Assembly (NCBI GenBank): GCA_963929915.1
Contig: CAWVJY010000006.1
Coordinates: 1-31,572 of the forward strand
Direction: 5' to 3'
DNA: 31,572 nt
Source: CAG-273 sp963929915
Lineage (GTDB): Bacteria; Bacillota; Clostridia; TANB77; CAG-508
The position numbers and the translations under genes were made by a program. Shown piece after piece: positions 23,851 through 31,572 of the stretch (positions are counted from its first letter, which is position 1; the number at the start of each line of letters is the position of its first letter). Under the pieces are notes generated by a model. That model saw only the letters and a list, made by a program, of their open reading frames with translations, made no database searches and was not told the DNA's origin.

Positions 23851-24300
23851 ATGACAGATTACCTGTTTGTTTGCATTGGCACAAATAAAATAATATCTGA
23901 TTCTTTTGGCCCGAGAGTAGGGGAAAAATTAAAAGTAAAGTTATATCAATATCCAACCATTCAAATTTTTGGAACTATGGAAAATCCAATTCATTTTCAA
24001 AATGCGAAAACTTTTTTAGAACAACTTAATTTAAAGAAGCAGGAAAAAATTATTATTATAGATTCTGCCTTAGGAAAAGAAAAAAATATAGGAAATAGCT
24101 ATGTAAATTTGGGTGGAATAGAATTAGGAAAAGCTTTTGGAAAAAGCTTTTATTTTCCTGCCTATATGAATATAAAAACAGTAATTGGTAATGAAAATAA
24201 CTTTTTACAATGGAATGTACAGCAAATAGATTTGTTGGCAGAAAAAGTGGCAAATAGAATTACACAAGTGGTAAATATGGTCACCCAGGCAAGAATCTAA
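23851..24300 (+). CDS. yyaC: YyaC-type sporulation protein (DUF1256, germination-protease-like fold)
   Basis: About 149 residues from ATG 23851, with AAGGAC just upstream; an in-frame ATG at 23815 has no good ribosome binding site. Family motifs are LFVCIGTNKIISDSFGPRVG, IFGTMENPIHFQNA, KIIIIDSALGKEKNIG and the C-terminal PAYMNIKTVIG. Members are found in spore formers, are expressed around sporulation and share the fold of the germination protease Gpr. The last codons (from about VVNMVTQARI) are encoded by a fragment of the MITE-like repeat, so the original C-terminus was probably replaced by the repeat insertion. Confidence 0.8.
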   Translation: MTDYLFVCIGTNKIISDSFGPRVGEKLKVKLYQYPTIQIFGTMENPIHFQNAKTFLEQLNLKKQEKIIIIDSALGKEKNIGNSYVNLGGIELGKAFGKSFYFPAYMNIKTVIGNENNFLQWNVQQIDLLAEKVANRITQVVNMVTQARI

Positions 24301-24357
24301 AAATTTCAAAAGGTAATTTGAATGCTTTTAGAAAAATAAAATTAATGTATTTTTAGG
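24275..24357. repeat. MITE-like repeat, fragment C overlapping the yyaC 3' end
   Basis: The stretch has ATGGTCACCCAGGCAAG, then CTAAAAATTTCAAAAG and TTTTTAGGGG, and corresponds to the right half of copies A and B with more divergence. The left half is absent. It provides the last few codons and stop of the yyaC gene. Confidence 0.65.
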
Positions 24358-24464
24358 GGCAGATTCCTAAAAAAACTATCTTTCTCTTTTTAAAAAAGAA
24401 AAACTTTCTGTATAAAACTTAGAAAAAGTGGAAAAAATGAGATTAACAAGAAAACAAAAGCAAA

Positions 24465-24513
24465 GGTACAAATAAAGTAAAATTGCAAAGTGGATAGGCT
24501 ACCTATTTGTACC
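24465..24513 (+). other. Leader hairpin
   Basis: GGTACAAATA (24465-24474) pairs perfectly with TATTTGTACC (24504-24513) around a 29-base loop that itself can form TAGG/CCTA. It ends about 25 bases before the start of the next gene and may control its translation or mRNA stability. No T-run follows. Confidence 0.5.
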
Positions 24514-24537
24514 AAAGAGAAAGGAATGATAGTAAAA

Positions 24538-24945
24538 ATGGATACTAGTAATTTAAAGAATATAGTAGTTTTAAAAGATTTGCCTTCTAATTTAGTAGAA
24601 GAGGCAATTGTAGTTTTAAAAGAAAATCAAAAAATACAAAAATTAGAATTTGTGGACCAAGAAAAAAAGACAAAACCAATAGAACAATTGCCTAAAAATT
24701 GCGTGCAGAAAGACGAAAAAAACTTAAAAAATATAAATCAAAAAGAAAATAAAAATCCAAAAGATTATATTATTAAAGAGGCTCAACTATTAATTGCAGA
24801 CTATATTTCAAAAATTGAAAATAAAAATCGAAAAGAAAGTCAATCTTTTAAAGACTTGAAGAAAAAATGTAAAAAACTAAAAATAATGAATAGCATATTA
24901 GGTGCTGGCTTTGCCATTAGTACCATTTTATGTTTTTTATTATAA
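24538..24945 (+). CDS. Tail-anchored conserved hypothetical protein
   Basis: About 135 residues from ATG 24538 with AAAGGA upstream. The first in-frame ATG at 24490 would give 151 residues but has no good ribosome binding site. The N-terminal block LKNIVVLKDLPSNLVEEAIV looks conserved and amphipathic. The middle is Lys/Asn-rich and probably disordered. A helix rich in Lys/Glu precedes a single C-terminal hydrophobic segment (IMNSILGAGFAISTILCFLL) that reaches the end, so the protein is probably tail-anchored with its bulk in the cytoplasm. No family name recognised. It sits between yyaC and spoIVFA and may belong to a sporulation cluster. Confidence 0.6.
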   Translation: MDTSNLKNIVVLKDLPSNLVEEAIVVLKENQKIQKLEFVDQEKKTKPIEQLPKNCVQKDEKNLKNINQKENKNPKDYIIKEAQLLIADYISKIENKNRKESQSFKDLKKKCKKLKIMNSILGAGFAISTILCFLL

Positions 24946-25044
24946 GATATTAGAAAATAAAAATGTTTTTATTAAGTAAGAATAAAACATCTCTTCCAAA
25001 CATATACATGAAGCAGGAAACTACAAAGGAAGAGGTGTATTTTT

Positions 25045-26107
25045 GTGGAAAAAACAATTTCTCCGGAAGAAAGATTAAGAAGAGCAGAAGAAATTTATTA
25101 TCGTAGAAAAGTAAGAAATAACAATGTACGCATGTCAAGTTCGCAAGTCAAAGAAGAAAACCAAAAAAGGCAATTTTCTTTATATAAAAAAATGGCTTTG
25201 CAAATTTTAATTTGCATTTTAATTTATCTGATATTTTCTTTAATAAAAGAGGCTAACTATCTATTTTCTGAAGATGTTATTAATAAAACAAAAGAACTGT
25301 TAAGTACAGATATGAATTTTCAAACAATTTCTAGTCAAATGGGACAGTTTTTCCAAAATAATCAAGATAAGTGGAGTTTTTTTAGTAATTGGTGGAATGA
25401 AAATCAGGAAAATGACCAAGAACCAACTAATACCGAAAATAATGAACAAAATGTAGAAGGACAAAACCAAAATAATGAAAATAGTCAAAATGTCCAGCAA
25501 AATCAAAGCAATACACAAACGCAGAATAATGAGCAAAATGCAAATAATGTACTAAATACAAATAGTGAAGTAGAAAATCAAGAGCGGGGAACAAAATAAT
25601 CAGCAAACCAACAATGAACAAACAGGAATAGGCGGAGGAGAAGACGAGAGCATACAAGCTTCTGCAGAAGGTGCTAGTAACAAAACACAAATGGAAATAG
25701 ATGCAGAATATATTAAAGCAAATTTTGACTTACAACTCCCAGTAGAAGGAGAAATAACATCTCCTTATGGAAAAAGAGAACCAACAGACATTATAACAGA
25801 GAACCATCAAGGAATAGACATAGGAGTAGTAACAGGAACAACCATTGTAGCTGCTATGGAAGGGACAGTAAGTTTAGTTTCAGATGAAGGAAGCTATGGA
25901 ACACATGTAAAAATTGTAAATGAAGATGTTACTACCATTTATGCACACTGTAGCAAAATATTAGTAAAAGAAGGAGATAGTATAAAAAAAGGACAAAAAA
26001 TAGCTTTATCTGGAAACACTGGGAATACGACAGGACCTCATTTACATTTCGAAATAAGAAGAGAAAACAGAACGGTAGACCCAGAATTATTGCTAAAATG
26101 GGCATAA
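25045..26107 (+). CDS. spoIVFA: SpoIVFA-like membrane protein with M23/LytM domain (one frameshift)
   Basis: About 353 residues after removing one base at about 25585 (GAGCGGGGA). A cytoplasmic N-terminus (SPEERLRRAEEIYYRRK) is followed by a membrane helix (about 52-70, MALQILICILIYLIFSLI), a long Gln/Asn-rich low-complexity linker and a C-terminal LytM domain. Zn-ligand motifs are complete: HQGIDIG, YAHCSKI and HLHFEIRR, plus ITSPYGKRE and TGNTTGPHLH. The next gene is a SpoIVFB-type site-2 protease, the arrangement of the Bacillus spoIVF operon, where SpoIVFA holds SpoIVFB inactive in the forespore outer membrane. The start is GTG with AGGAAGAGG. The complete zinc-ligand set suggests possible real peptidase activity; a general M23 endopeptidase is the alternative. 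Confidence 0.78.
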
Positions 26108-26242
26108 AATATAGAAAAAATAATATTATTTTTTATTACTTTTAAATAAGTCTTTAGTAGTTAAAAATTAAAACTAAAAAGTAATAATTATATAACTTTA
26201 GAAGAAACAAAAAGATAAAAAGAGTAGAATAGAGGAGAGGTT

Positions 26243-26954
26243 ATGAGTATAAAAATAGATTTAAAAATTTTTTTATTTACAATTTTATTCTGGTTTACCA
26301 AACAAATTGAACTTTATGCCTTATTAATGGCATTTGCCTTTTTCCATGAAATAGGACATCTTGTTTGTGGACTTATGATTGGTGTCAAACCAGAAAGTAT
26401 AAAAATTAATCCATTAGGATTTCAAATTCAGTTTCGCACACCTGTAGAAGATTATAATAAAAAAAGTAAAAAATGGAAACGAACAATGCATTAAAAAAAT
26501 ACTAATAGCAATAGCAGGACCTCTGATTAACATTTTTATGATAATAATTTGCCTATTTTTGCCACAAAGCTTAGACCCTGCCAGAACAACTATTGTTTAT
26601 GCCAATTTATTATTAGCAATCTTTAACTTACTTCCGGTTTACCCATTAGATGGTGGAAGAATTTTAAAAGAAATGGTACATATTTTAAAAGGAAAAGAAA
26701 AATCGTATGAAATTGTAAACACAGTTTCTAAAGCAACTGTAATTACTTTAACAGTAATTGCTAGCATTGCAATTTTATCTATTCATAATATTGCACTTTT
26801 ACTAATCCTTGCTTATTTATGGTATTTAATGATACAAAATGAAAAAAGATATCATATGAAAAAAGTAATGTATGAGCAAGTAAGAAGCGAAGAAAATAGC
26901 CATTTGGAAAATTTAGAAAATGAAAAAGAAAATGTTGTAGCAAAAATAAAATAA
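26243..26954 (+). CDS. spoIVFB: SpoIVFB-type site-2 metalloprotease (one frameshift)
   Basis: About 236 residues after repair. Intramembrane zinc protease; in Bacillus SpoIVFB cleaves pro-sigma-K in the mother cell. The HEIGH motif (His35, Glu36, His39) lies in the second membrane helix. NLLPVYPLDGGRILKE supplies the third zinc ligand (Asp). Between them AIAGPLIN is a typical S2P helix. The frame breaks at about 26488 (ATGCATT): one base too many separates KSKKWKRTM from IKKILIAIAGP. No clear CBS domain follows; the C-terminus is Glu/Asn-rich. It starts 135 bases after the spoIVFA-like gene with AGGAGAGG. The IS30 copy 2 inserted directly after its stop codon. Confidence 0.85.
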
Positions 26955-26962
26955 GGGGGCAA
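26949..26962. repeat. 14-bp target duplication, left side of IS30 copy 2
   Basis: AAATAAGGGGGCAA is identical to 28615-28628 on the other side of the element. It overlaps the last codon and stop of the spoIVFB-like gene. Confidence 0.88.
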
Positions 26963-28614
26963 GGTCAATTGTAAAAATAAATTCTATTTAGAAAAAGTAA
27001 CTTCTAGTTACCGAGAAAAAGCTATTTTAAAAGCAAAAAAATGGTAAAAAGAGGTTGCTTTTTTTTATGAATTTTGTGTAAAATGAAAATATAGACAAGA
27101 AAAAAGAGCGCAATTAAGCGAGTGAATTCAAATTAATTTTTTTGAGAGTAAGATTAATTTCTATTCACTTGATTTGGTGGACACGACAGTGCCAATATTA
27201 AATTAGCGTGGATACTTCTTGTAGATGTTTTTTTAATTATTTTAAGAGATAAGGTTGTAGAGTGACCTTATCTTTTTCAATCTTTTGTATATTAAGTTTT
27301 TCTAAAGTATCTTTGCCATAGAAGAATTCAAAAGCTTCATATGGTGTTTTTTCCACCTAAAGATTTTCTAGGTACAGAGTTAATGTGTGAAAACATTAAG
27401 TTAAGCTTGTCCTGACTTAAATCTTTAAAGTTTTTTTTCTTAGACAGAATATCACGTACAAATATATGATTATTCTCTACATGAGGCTTCTGGCTAGACA
27501 TTTGAGCATCACAGTAAAAAATATTGCTTTTAATTTCTCCAGTCTCACAATTAATTTCAAAAAGCTGTGGCTTAGCAAATTCGGATCCTCTGTCAGTAAG
27601 AAGTAAGCCAAATAACTTATGATACATATCATCTGATAAAATATCCTGAAAGTAATTAAGAGAATTGGACATTTCCTCAGCCGTTTTATGTTGTTTTAAA
27701 AGCCCTATCATAAAGCCTGTATTTTCAAATATGAAAGTCTGGATAAATGGACCGTTCTGATTATTGTAAACAGTATCCATTTCAGTTGTAGGCATATCAG
27801 AATTGTTCTTTACAAACTCTAGATAATCTTCATACTTTCTACCGGTGTAATCAGCAGGTTCAGCTCTTTTTCTTGAGTTTTTTTCTTTCTAGATATTTTC
27901 CTTTTTACTTTTCTTCTTAGTTCAAGGTCAGTAACACCCCAATCTTTGAATAAGCCCATTTCAATGTATGTATAAATTGTCTTTTCACATTGCTTGATTT
28001 CTTTGTGATTTTGTAAAATTGTATAAATTGATTGACCTTGTTTTATTAAAGGACAAATGACATGTGCTAATTCATAAAGTTCAGTTGTGTTTAAATTAAC
28101 ACCTTGTCTAGAATCTTTTAAAGTATATTCATAATTGCTTTGAGCAGTATTAGCGTAGTAGAAGTATTTGGCTTTATTACATTTTTTAATGTTAGGGCAA
28201 CAATTACAAGCACCTATGAATCTGTCTCTTTGAAGACAAGGAACTTCCTCAAAATCAATACATTTGCTAACACAAACTTTGCATTCATTGAAATGTTTGC
28301 AAGCCCAAGGGGCTTCATCAATTTTAGAATATCTACGTTTTCTATTGTTTTTAATTTCCTTTCCGATAGTAGATTGACTTTTGTTAAGTTCTTTAGCAGT
28401 TTGGAATTTTCTTAATCTTTTGCAAATATTTTGTTCGATAACTTTCCTATCTTCTAAAGATAGATGCTTACCATCAAATTTCATAAATACCTTCTTTCTC
28501 AAGAAGTATCCACATTTATATTATACTAAATTGCATTTAATCTTACAATAACTGTTAATTTACTATTAATTTGTATTTATTTTTTATTGAATAGAATTTA
28601 CTTTTTTAATTAAC
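26963..28614. mobile_element. IS30-family insertion sequence, copy 2 (inverted)
   Basis: Near-identical to 16817-18464 in inverse orientation. It is 1652 bp against 1648; the four extra bases seen are all in homopolymer runs. The terminal repeats are the same, and it has its own 14-bp target duplication (26949-26962 and 28615-28628). Because each copy has its own distinct duplication, the pair inserted independently and does not mark the ends of a composite transposon. Confidence 0.9.
27237..28484 (-). pseudogene. IS30-family transposase, frameshifted copy
   Basis: Same protein as 16947-18191. Three single-base expansions of A runs, in coding sense, break the frame: A6 to A7 and A4 to A5 near residue 200 (around 27870-27890), and A5 to A6 near the C-terminal GGKTPYEAF (around 27350). 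The three insertions together add exactly one codon, so the frame ends at the normal stop. The N-terminal DNA-binding half and the DDE residues are otherwise unchanged. Errors in the assembly explain this better than decay, since there are almost no substitutions. Confidence 0.85.
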
Positions 28615-28628
28615 AAATAAGGGGGCAA
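28615..28628. repeat. 14-bp target duplication, right side of IS30 copy 2
   Basis: Identical to 26949-26962. It lies about 22 bases upstream of the rpsF -35 element, so the insertion left the promoter intact. Confidence 0.88.
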
Positions 28629-28650
28629 ACACCAAAAAATTCAAAATGCC

Positions 28651-28679
28651 TTGCACTTTCTGAATAAATGTGCTATAAT
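28651..28679 (+). promoter_or_regulatory. rpsF operon promoter
   Basis: TTGCAC (28651-28656) and TATAAT (28674-28679) are spaced 17 bases, with an extended -10 TGC immediately before TATAAT. Confidence 0.88.
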
Positions 28680-28685
28680 CAAATA

Positions 28686-28755
28686 CGTTAATTAGGAAAT
28701 CAATTCCTTACTTGCAGTAGACTGCAGGTTATAACCCATAAGGAGGTGAAAAATA
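28686..28755 (+). promoter_or_regulatory. Structured leader of rpsF
   Basis: The roughly 70-base leader forms a small AGGAA/TTCCT hairpin, then CTTGCAG-TAGA-CTGCAGG, a 7-bp stem with a tetraloop. The ribosome binding site AAGGAGGTG follows. S6:S18-binding leaders that autoregulate rpsF are known in many bacteria. I do not see the characteristic CCG bulge, so an autoregulatory role is only possible. Confidence 0.4.
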
Positions 28756-29037
28756 ATGAATAAATACGAAAGTGTTGTCATTATTGATCCATCTGTAGAT
28801 GAAGAGAAAGTAAAAGAACTATCTCAAAGATTCACAGATTTAATCAATAAAGACGGAAAAGTAGAAAAAGTTGAAGAACTTGGTAAAAAAAGATTAGCTT
28901 ACGAAGTAAAGAAAAACAAAGAAGGATACTATGTAGTACTTAACTTCGAAGCAAACCCAACTCTAGTTGCAGAATTAGAAAGAAATTACAGAATTATTGA
29001 CGAAGTAATTAAATTCATTACAGTAAAAGCAGAATAA
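28756..29037 (+). CDS. rpsF: Ribosomal protein bS6
   Basis: Small-subunit ribosomal protein S6, 93 residues, normal length. It begins MNKYESVVIIDPSVDEE, and contains KVEELGKKRLAYEVKKNKEG, YYVVLNFEANP and LERNYRIIDEVIKFITVK, all typical. It binds bS18 at the central domain of 16S rRNA. It is first gene of the conserved rpsF-ssb-rpsR operon, with an AAGGAGG ribosome binding site. Confidence 0.97.
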   Translation: MNKYESVVIIDPSVDEEKVKELSQRFTDLINKDGKVEKVEELGKKRLAYEVKKNKEGYYVVLNFEANPTLVAELERNYRIIDEVIKFITVKAE

Positions 29038-29169
29038 TAGGGAAGTTTTTAAGAACTGATACTATAGTAAAGCTTAAGAAAAGTCAAATAAAAGAAACTA
29101 GAAACAAAACAATAAAAGAAAAAACATAAATTGAGGGCCTTTTATATAAGAAAGGTAAGGTGCAATTAA

Positions 29170-29598
29170 ATGAACAAAGTAATTTTAATGGGTCGTTTAA
29201 CAAGAGACCCAGAAGTAAGGTATACACAAACCAATAACACATTAGTTGCTTCTTTTAGTCTGGCAGTCAATCGTAGATTTGCAAGACAAGGAGAAGAAAG
29301 ACAAGCAGACTTTATCAATATTGTTGCATGGAGCAAACTTGGTGAATTCTGTAGCAAATATTTCAAAAAAGGTCAACAAGTTGGCATTATAGGAAGAATT
29401 CAAACAAGAACTTGGGATGATGACCAAGGTCAAAAACATTATATTACAGAAGTAGTAGCAGAAGAAGCATATTTTGCAGATAGCAAAAGAGACCAAGATG
29501 CAGGAGCAAATAATTTTGATGCAACATTTGGAACAATGCCTTCTAACAATGCTACATCAGATTTTGAAATTTCTTCAGGAGATGACCTTCCATTTTAG
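29170..29598 (+). CDS. ssb: Single-stranded DNA-binding protein
   Basis: 142 residues. The OB-fold domain (1-105) starts MNKVILMGRLTRDPEVRYTQ and includes VASFSLAVNRRF, ADFINIVAWSKLGEFCSKYF and GIIGRIQTRTWDDDQGQKHY. A short Asn/Ser-rich linker leads to the acidic tip DDLPF that recruits partner proteins. Position between rpsF and rpsR is standard. The 132-base gap after rpsF holds a CCTTT/AAAGG pairing that could partly mask the ribosome binding site AAAGGTAAGG. Confidence 0.97.
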   Translation: MNKVILMGRLTRDPEVRYTQTNNTLVASFSLAVNRRFARQGEERQADFINIVAWSKLGEFCSKYFKKGQQVGIIGRIQTRTWDDDQGQKHYITEVVAEEAYFADSKRDQDAGANNFDATFGTMPSNNATSDFEISSGDDLPF

Positions 29599-29675
29599 TT
29601 AAGATGGTAAATTTTAAAATAAAGATGGATAATATAAATATTATCTAAAAATAAATACAGTAGGAGGGGAATAAA

Positions 29676-29956
29676 ATGGCAGACAAGAAAGTAAATAAAA
29701 GAAATAATAGAAACAATGATGAAGATTATAATCCAAGATTTAGAAAAAGTAAGAAGAAAAGTATGCCCATTATGTGCAGATAAAAATCTAAAACTAGATT
29801 ATAAAAATGCAGAACAATTAAAAAAAATTCATCAATGATAAAGGAAAAATACTTCCAAGAAGAGCAACAGGAGCATGTGCAATTCATCAAAGAGATATTA
29901 CACTAGCAGTAAAAAGAGCTAGACAAATTGCAGTACTTCCATATACGCAAGACTAG
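29676..29956 (+). CDS. rpsR: Ribosomal protein bS18 (two apparent frameshifts)
   Basis: Small-subunit protein S18, about 93 residues after repair, preceded by AGGAGGGG. As written the frame opens MADKKVNKRNNRNNDEDYNP and breaks in an A5 run at about 29745-29750. Removing one A gives RKVRRKVCPLCADKNLKLDY. A second extra A in the A8 run at 29820-29827 must be removed to restore LKKFINDKGKILPRRATGAC and IHQRDITLAVKRARQIAVLP. The CxxC pair marks the zinc-binding version of S18. Because rpsR is essential, both indels are almost certainly sequence errors. Confidence 0.9.
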
Positions 29957-29984
29957 AAGTAATTTTATTAAAAAATGTTCAATG

Positions 29985-30020
29985 AATGTCCTAAAAAATA
30001 TTTTAGGGCATTATTTTTTA
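29985..30020 (+). terminator. Terminator of the rpsF-ssb-rpsR operon
   Basis: A 12-bp stem, AATGTCCTAAAA (29985-29996) with TTTTAGGGCATT (30001-30012) including one G-U pair, has the loop AATA and is followed by ATTTTTTTA. Confidence 0.9.
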
Positions 30021-30075
30021 TGTATATTGAAAATAAGAATTTCCAAATAAGCGAAATAAAAAAATGAAAAAAGTA

Positions 30076-30104
30076 TTGATAAAAGAAAAAGATAATGTTA
30101 TTAT
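30076..30104 (+). promoter_or_regulatory. Probable promoter of the pilin-like/variable protein gene
   Basis: TTGATA (30076-30081) and TATTAT (30099-30104) are spaced 17 bases. The ribosome binding site AGGAGG lies at about 30161, before ATG 30175. Confidence 0.55.
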
Positions 30105-30174
30105 AAAGGTGTATAAAGTATCCATATTTTATTGATAAACAAATAAGATTAAATCAAAAGAGGAGGAAAAGACA

Positions 30175-31559
<1,385 letters not shown>

Positions 31560-31572
31560 CACTGACCACTGT

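Noticed and set aside
18479..26948. Composite transposon bounded by the two inverted IS30 copies
   Set aside because: Each copy has its own, different 14-bp target duplication, so they inserted separately; a composite unit would share one duplication at its outer ends.
26243..26954. Two independent small membrane proteins at 26243-26494 and 26538-26954
   Set aside because: Together they make one site-2 protease with HEIGH and PLDGG motifs; one extra base explains the break.

Overview
The window is AT-rich DNA from an endospore-forming, anaerobic member of the Firmicutes, probably an uncultured gut clostridium. The evidence is a full-length Spo0A, a SpoIVFA/SpoIVFB pair, a YyaC-type sporulation protein, class III (anaerobic) ribonucleotide reductase sequence, strong AGGAGG ribosome binding sites and A/T-ending codons. 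Almost all genes lie on the plus strand.

Layout. 1-3743: a palindromic repeat, an MscS channel gene and an OmpR-type two-component pair. 3744-7437: a structured intergenic region, then a sortase and two thioester-domain-like surface proteins that end exactly at LPxTGF. Their promoter has two tandem Spo0A boxes. 7455-14105: housekeeping and accessory genes (CNNM/CorC-type membrane protein, WG-repeat protein, YnbB-type PLP enzyme, YhiN-type flavoprotein, YigZ). 14185-15089: spo0A with its own promoter. 15216-15621: a candidate type I toxin-antitoxin locus, with a 40-residue membrane peptide and a convergent antisense RNA. 15625-18478: an IS481-family element, with an IS30-family element inserted at the edge of its right direct repeat. 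18566-26954: small hypothetical genes, an NrdD-like protein without a glycyl-radical domain, a DUF4116-like repeat protein, two copies plus a fragment of a MITE-like repeat, yyaC, and spoIVFA-spoIVFB. 26963-28614: a second, inverted IS30 copy. 28651-30020: the rpsF-ssb-rpsR operon. 30076-31559: a pilin-like protein with a C-type-lectin/FGE-like C-terminus. Its 3' end looks like the variable region of a diversity-generating retroelement (DGR), and its 5' end carries an (AG)13 tract that puts the start codon out of frame.

How parts may work together. Spo0A is encoded here, and perfect or near-perfect 0A boxes precede the sortase/surface operon and the nrdD-like gene, so a sporulation-linked regulon inside the window is plausible. 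The most interesting signal is at the right edge: a surface protein that may combine repeat-length phase variation with DGR hypervariation. The template repeat and reverse transcriptase would lie outside the window.

Caution. At least eleven single-base indels, mostly in homopolymers, break otherwise well-conserved genes, including the essential rpsR twice. The assembly is probably indel-prone, so most frameshifts here should be read as sequence errors until checked.
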